From JBDNJM01 sp041687755 (GTDB taxonomy: Bacteria > Planctomycetota > UBA1135 > GCA-002686595), in contig JBDNJM010000133.1 in assembly GCA_041687755.1 (NCBI GenBank), forward strand, positions 1 through 21,033: 21,033 nucleotides of DNA, read 5' to 3'. This document shows, piece after piece, positions 13,346 through 20,844 of the stretch (position 1 is the first letter of the stretch; the number at the start of each line of letters is the position of its first letter). The notes under the pieces are model-generated. The model was given only the letters and a program-made list of their open reading frames with translations. It ran no database searches and was not told where the DNA came from. A program made the translations under genes and the position numbers.

Positions 13346-14407
13346 ATGCAGCTGCGCAACGTCCGCCTGGCCTCGCTCGCCCACGAACTCCCGACCGAAG
13401 CGGTCACCAGCGCCGCCCTCGAGGAGCGCCTCGGCCCCTTGTACGAGCGCCTCGGCCTGCGCGTCGGACGGCTGGAGCTGATGACCGGCATCGCCGAACG
13501 GCGCCGCTTCGCCCCGGGCACGCTCCCCAGCGCGATCTCCGCCGCCGCCGGTAGGCAGGCCCTCCAGCTGGCCTTTGAACGAGCTGCGATCTCCCCTGAG
13601 TCCCTGGGTCTGCTCGTGCACTCTTCCGTGTGCCGCGACTTCCTCGAGCCGGCCACGGCCTCCGTGGTCCACGCGAACCTCGGCCTGCCCAAGAGCTGCG
13701 CTGCCTTCGATCTCTCGAACGCCTGCCTCGGCTTCGTAAACTCGATCCGCGTCGCCGGCGCGATGATCGACTCCGGTCAGATCGAAGCCGCCCTGGTCAC
13801 CGCCGGCGAGAACGGCGCGCCGCTCGTGGACGCCACCGTCGCCGATCTGCTCGCGCGGGACGTGGACCGCGCCGAACTCAAGCGGGCCTTCGCCAGCTTG
13901 ACGATCGGCTCGGGCGGTGCGGCTGCGGTGCTGGTCCACGAACGCCTCGCACCCGAGGCCCCGCGCATCCTCGGCGGCGCGACCCTGGCCGCGACCGAAC
14001 ACGTCGGGCTTTGCCAGGGCGACCTGCAGCACGGCGCCGGCGGGCCGCTCATGCAGACCGACTCGGAAGCACTCCTCCACGCCGGCTGCACCCTCGCCGC
14101 CGAGACCTACCCGCACTTCCTGCAGGCCGTCGGCTGGGGCGCTGAAGACATCGATCGCGTCATCACCCACCAGGTCGGCGTCGCCCATCGCCGCGCCCTG
14201 CTCGGCGCACTCAAGATCGACGCGAGCCTCGACTTCCCCACCGTCGAGTTCCTAGGCAACGTGGGCTCGGTCTCGCTGCCCGCCACCCTCTCGCTGGCGC
14301 TGGACGCCGGACGCGTCACCGCCCCGCACCGGGTCGCGCTGCTTGGCATCGGCAGCGGCCTGCACTGCTCCATGCTGGGGCTCGACTTCGGGCCCGAGCG
14401 CGCCTGA
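13346..14407 (+). CDS. oleA: OleA-like thiolase-fold condensing enzyme
   Basis: A 353-residue thiolase-superfamily protein. It resembles Xanthomonas OleA more than FabH as I recall that sequence: the start QLRNVRLASLAHELPT, SSVCRDFLEPATASVV, FDLSNACLGFVN and the C-terminal ALLGIGSGLHCSM all have close counterparts. Catalytic residues are present: C127, H275 (THQVG) and N305 (GNVGS). The OleA hallmark glutamate is E101 in DFLEPATAS, 26 residues before the cysteine, the same spacing as E117-C143 in the Xanthomonas enzyme. OleA joins two fatty acyl-CoAs head-to-head into a beta-keto acid, the first step to long-chain olefins; OleB, OleC and OleD normally follow. None of these is in the window, so the product path is unresolved. 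A FabH-like role remains an alternative. No R element follows its stop. Confidence 0.8.
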   Translation: MQLRNVRLASLAHELPTEAVTSAALEERLGPLYERLGLRVGRLELMTGIAERRRFAPGTLPSAISAAAGRQALQLAFERAAISPESLGLLVHSSVCRDFLEPATASVVHANLGLPKSCAAFDLSNACLGFVNSIRVAGAMIDSGQIEAALVTAGENGAPLVDATVADLLARDVDRAELKRAFASLTIGSGGAAAVLVHERLAPEAPRILGGATLAATEHVGLCQGDLQHGAGGPLMQTDSEALLHAGCTLAAETYPHFLQAVGWGAEDIDRVITHQVGVAHRRALLGALKIDASLDFPTVEFLGNVGSVSLPATLSLALDAGRVTAPHRVALLGIGSGLHCSMLGLDFGPERA

Positions 14408-15112
14408 GGCCGAGCCCGGCCGCTCCGCTTCGGGCTTCGACCGCCCAAACCCCAGCTAGGGAGGACTGCCCGCTATCCGCCGCGAGGGTCGCCCGGACTT
14501 ACCAGCCGTCCGCCACGGCTCCGAGCGCACTGGCCCCAGGGAGTTGAGGGCTCCGCGCAGGCCTGCGGGCGGCCCTCCAGCGCCGTGTGGCCTACGGGAT
14601 AGGACCTGGCCAGCCTCCGTGTTGTTTTGGCCCCCGCGGACCGACCTGCAAGTCCGAGCGCAGGAGAGACCTAGTTGTGGAGGGCCCGGCGCCCGCGTCG
14701 GGCGGCCGACCATCGCCCGCTCGGAACCCTATGCCAAGTCGAGCTTTCGGGCCGCTGGGCGGGCCCGGAACAACACGCGGGCAGGTCAGTTCATAAGGGA
14801 TTAGCCTTCGGCTGGCCCCCGCGGGAGCCCGTATCCGAGCCGGGCGGGACCCCTGCCGCCCGAACTTGGGGGCCCCTCCACCCGTTGCCGGGCCCTCCGT
14901 CCGGGGTATTTTTGCTGTTCCCACTCGCGGCAGATGGCCTAGCTGCCCCACCAGCCGCATCTGGTTTACATTCGTGAAGCACTCGCGGCGACTGCATCCG
15001 CCCTCCTCGCCGATCCCCTGCCCGTACGCGCTGGTCGCCCAAGTCGCCCCCAAGCGAGCAGGCCTGCCCTCGCAGATCTGCCCTCCTCGCCCCTCAAGAA
15101 CCGCCAGGTCCC
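14408..15112. other. 705-bp intergenic region, no gene called
   Basis: The region lies between the oleA-like gene and the large secreted protein gene. Open frames on both strands are rich in proline, arginine and glycine without domain-like pattern, and none has a good start. A moderately similar inverted pair is visible: AACAACACGCGGGCAGG (14769-14785) against the complement of 14610-14626, 14 of 17 bases alike. Hairpins include CGGGCGG/CCGCCCG near 14840-14861. A TTTACATTCG segment near 14965 and a T-run near 14910 are the few AT-rich spots and could hold the promoter of the downstream gene. I do not recognise RNase P RNA, tmRNA or SRP RNA here, though an unknown structured RNA cannot be excluded. 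Confidence 0.55.
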
Positions 15113-17944
15113 ATGACTTCCCTTCCCGCCCGGTGCCTTGCTGCCGCTGTGGCCTTGCCCTTCTGCGCGCTCGGTGCCCACGCGCAGTCCGTCGACATCA
15201 ACCCGTCCTATCGCTCCCAAGGACCCGACGGCAACTACTTCGAGATCTACCAGGACGAACTCGCGCGCTTCGAGTTCGCCCACCCGGGCCTGACCCACGA
15301 GCAGAGCCAGCAGGATCCGACCCAGTTCTCGCTGCTGCTGTACGGCGCCCAAGCGCTCGCCTCCCCGCTCCCAATCGGCCCCTTTGCGGACCTCTGGATC
15401 GAGCCCACCAAGCTCAACTTCCTGATCGCGCCCGCGAACCTCGAGCTCGACATCGCGTGGCCCCTGGACTTCACCACCGAGGACGTTGTCATCAACGCCC
15501 AGGCCGCGACCATCGAGCTCCTGCCGACGACCGTGCTCCTCTACACCAGCGACCCGATCGAGCTGGTCTACGTCCCGCCGCCGGCGCAGTTCAATGATCG
15601 CATGGTGCCCGAGGGCATCTACGAGCAAGGCACCCAGTCGATCACGTTCGACGCCGCCAGCAACGGCTACCGCCTCGCCTTCGATGACGGCGTCGACCCC
15701 GTCGAGTACATCATCGACCTGAACGACCCGCGCATTCAAGCGGGCACGCTGCGGATCCGCGAGCTGAACCACGACGTCTTCGCGATCAACGACGCCGGGT
15801 TCTTCTACACCCAGGGGTTCGGGGTCAACAACTTCAACCCGAAGACCTTCGAGGCCTTCGGCACGCACACGCTCGCTGCGCACCTGGCCTTCAACGGTGA
15901 AATCGTGCTGGTCTACATTGACCAGCTCCCGGTCCTGAACGGCGGCCCGGACGTGCTGCGCTTCCGCGCCTACAGCATCGGCCTGACCGGCCGCTCGCTC
16001 AGCGTGCGCGGCCTGGACCTGGACCCGGTGGCGCGCGAGGGCGACACCTACTTCGGCTTCACGCTCGGCGGCCAAGGGCTGGCCGCGGGCGGCAACGCCC
16101 AACCCGTCCGTGTTCCGTACATGGATCAGATCGGCATCACGATGGTCGATCAGCAGTTCTTCGCGTCCGCGTTCATCGACATCTACAACTCGGGCTCCCA
16201 GCTGCACGGTCCGGCGACGTTCCAGAAGTCGAACCTGACGATCCGCAACTCCGAGGAGATGTTCTACCTGCCGAACACGGCGAACTTGATCCCCCCGGTG
16301 GACGAGCGCGGCTGGGCCACGGTCTCGAACGAAATCACCCCCTGCTTCGTAGGCACGACCGCCCCCCGCTCCCCCCGCGCCGACGACTTTGACAGCGTCG
16401 TCGGAATCGGTTTCACCGGCGAGCCGATCCCCGGCAAGTACGCCCAGGACAAGGTGCTCTCCGAGTCCATGATCGAATGGGGCTTCGACCGCATTCTCGC
16501 CTGGAAGTTCCACTGGATGAACGCCGGGCTAAACCGCCGCTCCTCCACGCACGCCCCCGCCGATCCCACCGCCGGCACCGACCAGGAGCTGCGCGACTGG
16601 TCGGCCCTGGCGCGCTCGGCCGGCTGGATCGTCGCCCTCTACGGTGACTTCTACAGCCTCGATCAGGCGCCCACGTTCTTCGACAACCCGAACTACTCGG
16701 AGGGCGGGAACGGCACCTACATCAACTTCGAGGACGCCGTCGTCGGCCCGACCGGCGAGTACTCGCGCGGGTTCCAGGCGCTGGTCGACAACAGCCCCGG
16801 CGGCCAGGGCGGCGCGGACTACTTCACGCGGATCCTCTCGCCGAAGCGCGCCCTGCGGCACTTCGCGCGCGAGGCCCAGCTGTTCAAGAACGACTACCAG
16901 GCCAACTCCGCCGACTTCGACGTGATCCCGATCGCGTCGCCTGACTTGATCAAGACCGGCGACCCCGGCTCCCCGGGCTCCTCGAACGGGCCGCTCTCCT
17001 ACGATCCGCACAGCTCGAACGACAGCTCGATCAAGGAAGCGATCAACAGCTACAAGAATTTGTTCCGCCTGGCCAACGAGGTCCTCGACGGGCCGGTCTT
17101 CGGCGAGGGCAGCTTCTTTAGCTACGCCACGCGCTTCGACAGCTTCTACGCCGGCTACATCGACGGAGTCTGGCGCACGCTCAGCACCGTCGGTCCGCCG
17201 AACGCCTTCGGCGAGGGCGGCATGAGCGAGCTCGTGGTCCCGGACTACGAGGTTAACGTGGTGCTGCCGAAGATGACCGGCCTGTTCGGCATGGGCCTCT
17301 ACAGCCGCTTCTTTGAGGTCAACCAGCCGGTTGGTGCGGGACTACCCCTCAGCGACCTGGCGATGAACGAGTGGCGCGTGACCGAGATCGCGTACATGCA
17401 CAACGGCCTGATGCACGTGAACTCGCTGCCCGAACTCAACGCGGACTTCCTGACCGACGCCCAGAAGGTCAAGGAGTACTACACGATGCTCTCCTTGACG
17501 GACGAGCGGAAGAACGCCGGCAAGGCGGTCGTCGAGTACCGCAACGCGGCGGCCGGCTCCCCCTGGCGCACCTTGAGCGAGGCCTTCAAGACCCAGGACA
17601 TCGATCTGACGCGCTGCATCGTGCGCCTGACGTTCGAAAGCGGTCTGGTCGTGATCACGAACCACACGACCGTCGAGACCTTCGAGGCCGGGTACCGAAT
17701 TCCGTTCAACGGCTGGGCCGCACAGAACTTCAACACTGGCTACCGCAACCTCTCGGTCATCGACCCCGTGACGGACAACCGCTACGACGAGGTCGTCTCC
17801 GCCGACTGGATGCTGGGCGACGGCAACGGTGCCGCGCGCGACTTCGGCGGCGTTATCGGCGTCACGACCGACCTGAAGGTGGTGCGCCTGGACAAGGTCC
17901 TGACCGTGACCGAGCTGGTCCAGGGCCGGGTCACGACCCAGTAA
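15113..17944 (+). CDS. large secreted protein, possible glycoside hydrolase (TIM-barrel-like)
   Basis: A 943-residue protein with a clear signal peptide (LAAAVALPFCALGAHA, cleavage expected before QSVDIN near residue 25). Residues ~30-400 are beta-rich and may be a carbohydrate-binding sandwich. Residues ~440-800 look like a barrel: GFDRILAWKFHWMNAG near 457, AGWIVALYGDFYSLDQ near 504, then a GPVFGEGSFF segment near 660 and a VPDYEVNVVLPKMTG segment near 712, which supply candidate acidic residues. The end (~810-943) is again strand-rich. This order recalls secreted glycoside hydrolases such as the GH101/DUF5696 group, but I cannot assign a family with confidence. The start is ATG 15113, with AGG five bases upstream. 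It stands alone; a long hairpin follows 41 bp after the TAA stop. Substrate and reaction are unknown. Confidence 0.7.
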   Translation: MTSLPARCLAAAVALPFCALGAHAQSVDINPSYRSQGPDGNYFEIYQDELARFEFAHPGLTHEQSQQDPTQFSLLLYGAQALASPLPIGPFADLWIEPTKLNFLIAPANLELDIAWPLDFTTEDVVINAQAATIELLPTTVLLYTSDPIELVYVPPPAQFNDRMVPEGIYEQGTQSITFDAASNGYRLAFDDGVDPVEYIIDLNDPRIQAGTLRIRELNHDVFAINDAGFFYTQGFGVNNFNPKTFEAFGTHTLAAHLAFNGEIVLVYIDQLPVLNGGPDVLRFRAYSIGLTGRSLSVRGLDLDPVAREGDTYFGFTLGGQGLAAGGNAQPVRVPYMDQIGITMVDQQFFASAFIDIYNSGSQLHGPATFQKSNLTIRNSEEMFYLPNTANLIPPVDERGWATVSNEITPCFVGTTAPRSPRADDFDSVVGIGFTGEPIPGKYAQDKVLSESMIEWGFDRILAWKFHWMNAGLNRRSSTHAPADPTAGTDQELRDWSALARSAGWIVALYGDFYSLDQAPTFFDNPNYSEGGNGTYINFEDAVVGPTGEYSRGFQALVDNSPGGQGGADYFTRILSPKRALRHFAREAQLFKNDYQANSADFDVIPIASPDLIKTGDPGSPGSSNGPLSYDPHSSNDSSIKEAINSYKNLFRLANEVLDGPVFGEGSFFSYATRFDSFYAGYIDGVWRTLSTVGPPNAFGEGGMSELVVPDYEVNVVLPKMTGLFGMGLYSRFFEVNQPVGAGLPLSDLAMNEWRVTEIAYMHNGLMHVNSLPELNADFLTDAQKVKEYYTMLSLTDERKNAGKAVVEYRNAAAGSPWRTLSEAFKTQDIDLTRCIVRLTFESGLVVITNHTTVETFEAGYRIPFNGWAAQNFNTGYRNLSVIDPVTDNRYDEVVSADWMLGDGNGAARDFGGVIGVTTDLKVVRLDKVLTVTELVQGRVTTQ

Positions 17945-17985
17945 GGCCCCCAGGTCGGCCACGGCTTCGGACGGCAGTTTGAGCC

Positions 17986-18037
17986 AGCGCGCCGCCGAGT
18001 CAGGTCCCTCCCGGGGGGCGCGGCTCGGCGGCGCGCT
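17986..18037 (+). terminator. 14-bp perfect stem downstream of the large secreted protein gene
   Basis: AGCGCGCCGCCGAG (17986-17999) pairs perfectly with CTCGGCGGCGCGCT (18024-18037) across a 24-nt loop. It begins 42 nt after the stop codon and is the strongest hairpin in this gap, so it probably marks the transcript end. There is no T-tract, so Rho or RNA stabilisation may be involved rather than intrinsic termination. A 14-bp palindrome GGGCCTCGAGGCCC (18045-18058) follows directly. Confidence 0.55.
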
Positions 18038-18177
18038 GCGTTGGGGGCCTCGAGGCCCTGAGTCGTGCCCCGGGATTCCTTCGAGCGGGGGCCACTCGCC
18101 GGGGGCCGCGCCCGCTTGGAACCCTCAGGCATCGACGGGCAGGGACGAGGGACGCGTGCGGAGCACGGCGCAACTCG

Positions 18178-18260
18178 GGCCCCACGATTACAGGGCAGCT
18201 CCGGCCCCAGGATCACCGGGCAGCTCCGGCCCCAGGATCACGGGGCAGCTCCGGCCCCAC
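18178..18260. repeat. 25-bp tandem repeat, three copies plus a partial fourth
   Basis: Units begin with GGCCCCA at 18178, 18203, 18228 and 18253 and end with GGGCAGCTCC. Copies two and three differ at one base; the first differs more. Each junction can form a small GGGC/GCCC hairpin. The 25-bp period is not a multiple of three, so it is not a coding repeat, and there are no spacers between units, so it is not a CRISPR. It lies between the large secreted protein gene and the regulator gene. Confidence 0.85.
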
Positions 18261-18383
18261 GGTCGGCGCCCGGGGACGATTTCCGGCGGAGGTCCCCCCA
18301 CCGGGGCAAACCCGGACCAAGCATCCCGGACCTCTGAACGGGAACGCTTTGGCAAGTCCGTGCTGGACAGGGTCCCTGCAGGT

Positions 18384-18428
18384 CGGATATCCATATCGGC
18401 CTCGGATTTCAGATTTTTCAGATATCCG
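18384..18428 (+). promoter_or_regulatory. candidate operator upstream of the GbsR-family gene
   Basis: CGGATATC (18384-18391) and GATATCCG (18421-18428) are perfect 8-bp inverted arms separated by 29 nt. A third related half-site, CGGATTTC (18403-18410), lies between them. The stretch is strikingly AT-rich for this window and ends 14 bp before the regulator's ATG, where an autoregulatory site would be expected. Binding by the downstream regulator is inference. Confidence 0.5.
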
Positions 18429-18442
18429 GCACACCCGACTCC

Positions 18443-19273
18443 ATGACCGCCCCCGAGCTGCCCCCCGCCGAAGGCCCCGACGCCGTGGCCAAAGAGAGCG
18501 TGGCCAAAGAGAGCGCGAGCCTGCCGCCTACGGTCCTGGAGCCCGAGCTGCTCGCCGAGCTGCCCGTTTTTGAGCAGTTCTTCAAGACTTTCGGGTTCAA
18601 GCGCATCCACGGGCGCGTGTGGGGCCTGCTGGTGCTCTCGGAACGGCCGCTCTCGAGCCGCGAGATCTCGGAGCAGCTCGGCATCAGCCAGGGCGCCACG
18701 AGCACGACCCTCAGCGAGCTCAACGAGTGGGGCGCGCTCAGCTCCTCCTTCGACAGTTCGCGCCGCTGCCACCTGCACGGGCCCGTCGGCAACGCCCTCA
18801 GCATTGCCGCCACGATCCTGCGCCGGCGCGAGCAGGTCGCCTTCCAAGCCTTCCAGGGCACCGCCGATCGGGCGCTCGAGTTCATCCGCGAGCGCCACGG
18901 CGACCGCGACCCGCGCGTCCTGACTCTGCGCTCAATCATCTCGGCCTGCGAGATCGCCGATGCGCTCATGAAGCTGCTCGTCGGCGCGGTGGCGAACGCC
19001 CTGGGCGACAGCCAGAGCATCCTCAGCCGCGCCATCGCCGCCGCCTTCAAGGTCGGACTCGGCGGCGCACCGCGAGCCCTGTTCGCCAACGCCCCGGCCG
19101 TCCCCAAGTCGCTGCCCGCCACCTCCCTGGCACCCGGCGAGGGCACCCTCGAGTCCCAACCCGCCGAGGACGTCAAGAACGCGCCGGCCCCCATCAGGGG
19201 AGACTCCACCGTCAGCGAGGGTACCGACCAAGAGATCCCCCTCGAGCCCGCCCAGGAGGCCCGTCGTGGCTAA
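18443..19273 (+). CDS. GbsR/MarR-family transcriptional regulator
   Basis: A 276-residue DNA-binding protein. Residues ~45-108 form the winged helix-turn-helix: FKRIHGRVWGLLVLSERPLS, then EISEQLGISQGATSTTLSEL as the helix-turn-helix and LNEWGALSS before the wing. The GRVWGLL and SxGxxSxxLxELxxWG pattern is characteristic of GbsR relatives. Residues ~115-215 are helical, probably for dimerisation and ligand sensing. The last ~50 residues are acidic, proline-rich and unconserved-looking. Near residue 15 a 15-bp in-frame tandem duplication (18485-18499 and 18500-18514) yields VAKES twice. GbsR of Bacillus responds to choline; the ligand here is unknown. Its last 8 bp overlap the ketosynthase gene, so the two are probably translationally coupled and the regulator likely controls this lipid-type operon. 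Confidence 0.85.
   Translation: MTAPELPPAEGPDAVAKESVAKESASLPPTVLEPELLAELPVFEQFFKTFGFKRIHGRVWGLLVLSERPLSSREISEQLGISQGATSTTLSELNEWGALSSSFDSSRRCHLHGPVGNALSIAATILRRREQVAFQAFQGTADRALEFIRERHGDRDPRVLTLRSIISACEIADALMKLLVGAVANALGDSQSILSRAIAAAFKVGLGGAPRALFANAPAVPKSLPATSLAPGEGTLESQPAEDVKNAPAPIRGDSTVSEGTDQEIPLEPAQEARRG
19254..19259 (+). promoter_or_regulatory. Shine-Dalgarno AGGAGG of the ketosynthase gene
   Basis: A perfect AGGAGG lies six bases before GTG 19266, inside the end of the regulator gene. It fixes the ketosynthase start. It also shows that this organism uses Shine-Dalgarno initiation inside operons, in contrast to the leaderless-type starts of several first genes. Confidence 0.85.
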
Positions 19274-20504
19274 TCTTCCGCGCGTCGTCATCACGGGCCT
19301 CGGCCTGACCAGCCCCAACGGCAACTCTCTTAAAGAGTTCCGCCAGAACCTGCTCGCAGGCGTCTCGGGCGTCCAACCCTACGAGATCCGCCACTACGGC
19401 AAGACCCTTGCGGGCGTCTGCGACTTCGAGGCACTGCGCCACCAAAAGCGCAAGGAGCTGCGCCGCGGGACGCGCGCCGGCTCGATCACCACCTACTGCG
19501 CGAACGAGGCCCTGCTCAACGCCGGCATCGACGTGCATGCCCGCGACAAATCGCGCATCGGCATCTACATCGGCACGACCGAGCACGGCAACGTCGAAAC
19601 CGAGAACGAGGTGCACAACGTCTCCCAGTACGACTACGACATGTCGTTCTGGTCGCACCACCACAACCCGCGCACGGTGGCCAATAACCCCTCGGGCGAG
19701 GTCACGCTGAACCTGGGCATCACAGGTCCCGCCTACTGCCTCGGCGGCGCTTGCGCGGCCGGCAACCTGGGCCTGATCCAGGCGGTCCAGATGCTGCAGC
19801 TCGGCCAGGTCGACCTGGCCCTCGGCGGCGGCGTGTCGGAGAGCATCCACACCTTCGGCATCTTCGCCTCGTTCAACGCCCAAGGGGCGCTCGCGACGCA
19901 TGCCGATCCGACGAAGGCCTCGCGGCCCTTCGACCTCGACCGCAACGGCATCGTCGTCGCGGAAGGCGGCTGCCTGTACGTGCTCGAGCGCCTCGACGAC
20001 GCCCTCGCTCGAGGCGCGAATATCGTGGCCGAGGTCATCGGACACTTCGTCAACTCCGACGCCAGTGACTTCGTGCTGCCCGACAGCGACGGCCAGAACC
20101 GCTGCATGCGGGGCGCGCTGCAGAGCGCCGGCCTCGAGCCCAGCCAGATCGATATCCTGAACACCCACGCCACCTCCACGCCATCCGGCGACAAGGTGGA
20201 GTGCAAGGCCGTACGCCAGGTCTTCGGCGACGCCCAAGGGGTTCACGTCAACAACACGAAGAGCTTCATCGGACACGCGATGGGCGCCGCCGGCTCTCTG
20301 GAGCTGGCCGGCAACCTGCCCGCCTTCACCGACGGCTTCGTGCACCCCACGATCAACGTGGACCGCCTCGACCCCGAGTGCGAGGTCCCCGGCCTTGTGA
20401 CGGGTGAGCCAAAAAAGCTCGCCCACGTCGAACGCATCATGAACATGTCCTTCGGCATGCTCGGTATCAACTCAGCCGTCGTCGTCCAGCGATTCGACAG
20501 CTGA
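19266..20504 (+). CDS. beta-ketoacyl-ACP synthase (FabF-like)
   Basis: A 412-residue condensing enzyme. The full KAS II active site is present: C163 in GGACAAGN, H301 in NTHATSTPSGD, K332 and H337 in NTKSFIGHAMGAAG. The start RVVITGLGLTSPNGNS is typical. A slightly unusual segment near residues 115-142 is rich in Tyr, His and Asn (QYDYDMSFWSHHH). It elongates an acyl chain on ACP by decarboxylative Claisen condensation. It is paired with its own ACP and a regulator, but no malonyl transferase, reductase or dehydratase is seen before the window ends, so it could serve a specialised lipid or polyketide-like pathway rather than housekeeping synthesis. The start GTG 19266 overlaps the regulator by 8 bp and follows AGGAGG. 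The housekeeping fabF role cannot be excluded. Confidence 0.9.
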   Translation: MANLPRVVITGLGLTSPNGNSLKEFRQNLLAGVSGVQPYEIRHYGKTLAGVCDFEALRHQKRKELRRGTRAGSITTYCANEALLNAGIDVHARDKSRIGIYIGTTEHGNVETENEVHNVSQYDYDMSFWSHHHNPRTVANNPSGEVTLNLGITGPAYCLGGACAAGNLGLIQAVQMLQLGQVDLALGGGVSESIHTFGIFASFNAQGALATHADPTKASRPFDLDRNGIVVAEGGCLYVLERLDDALARGANIVAEVIGHFVNSDASDFVLPDSDGQNRCMRGALQSAGLEPSQIDILNTHATSTPSGDKVECKAVRQVFGDAQGVHVNNTKSFIGHAMGAAGSLELAGNLPAFTDGFVHPTINVDRLDPECEVPGLVTGEPKKLAHVERIMNMSFGMLGINSAVVVQRFDS

Positions 20505-20568
20505 GTTCCTACAAGTCCTCCTCCCCGCGCTGTGGCCTCCGATGCCCCAGGCCCAACCACCGCCAGCC

Positions 20569-20844
20569 ATGACCCGCGACGAAATCGCCATCGCCATCAA
20601 GGACATCATTCAGACCATCGCCCCCGACGAGGAGGTCGCGGACCTGAACCCGGCCGAGCGCCTGCGCGATCAGATCGAGCTGGACTCGATGGACTTTCTC
20701 GACATCGTCATGGAGCTGCGCAAGCTCTACGGTGTGCAGGTCCCCGAAGAGGACTACAAGGAACTCGCCTCGCTCGACGGCTGCGTGAACTACCTCGAGC
20801 CGCATCTCGCCGAGAAGGAACTGCACTGCGCCAGCCAAGCCTGA
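20569..20844 (+). CDS. acyl carrier protein
   Basis: A 91-residue acidic four-helix protein. The phosphopantetheine attachment serine is S40 in ELDSMDFLDIV, in place of the common DSLD. Helix II continues as VMELRKLYGVQVPEEDY, typical of ACPs. It carries the growing acyl chain, presumably for the ketosynthase 64 bp upstream. The start ATG 20569 gives a normal ACP N-terminus (MTRDEIAIAIKDII); an in-frame ATG at 20542 would add nine proline/glutamine-rich residues. Neither has a good Shine-Dalgarno sequence. The DSM variant and separate regulator suggest a dedicated rather than the general AcpP, which is inference. The stop codon TGA (20842-20844) is inside the hairpin of R5. Confidence 0.9.
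   Translation: MTRDEIAIAIKDIIQTIAPDEEVADLNPAERLRDQIELDSMDFLDIVMELRKLYGVQVPEEDYKELASLDGCVNYLEPHLAEKELHCASQA

Noticed and set aside
14592..15053. 153-codon minus-strand open frame in the 705-bp gap
   Set aside because: Composition is dominated by Gly, Pro, Arg as expected from random GC-rich sequence, other frames overlap it similarly, and no domain pattern is visible.
18178..18260. CRISPR array
   Set aside because: The 25-bp units are directly contiguous with no spacers and no cas genes are nearby.
18350..18364. Sigma-54 promoter (TGGCAAGTCCGTGCT) before the GbsR-family gene
   Set aside because: The GG-to-GC spacing is one base short of the required distance, and no enhancer-binding activator is present in the window.
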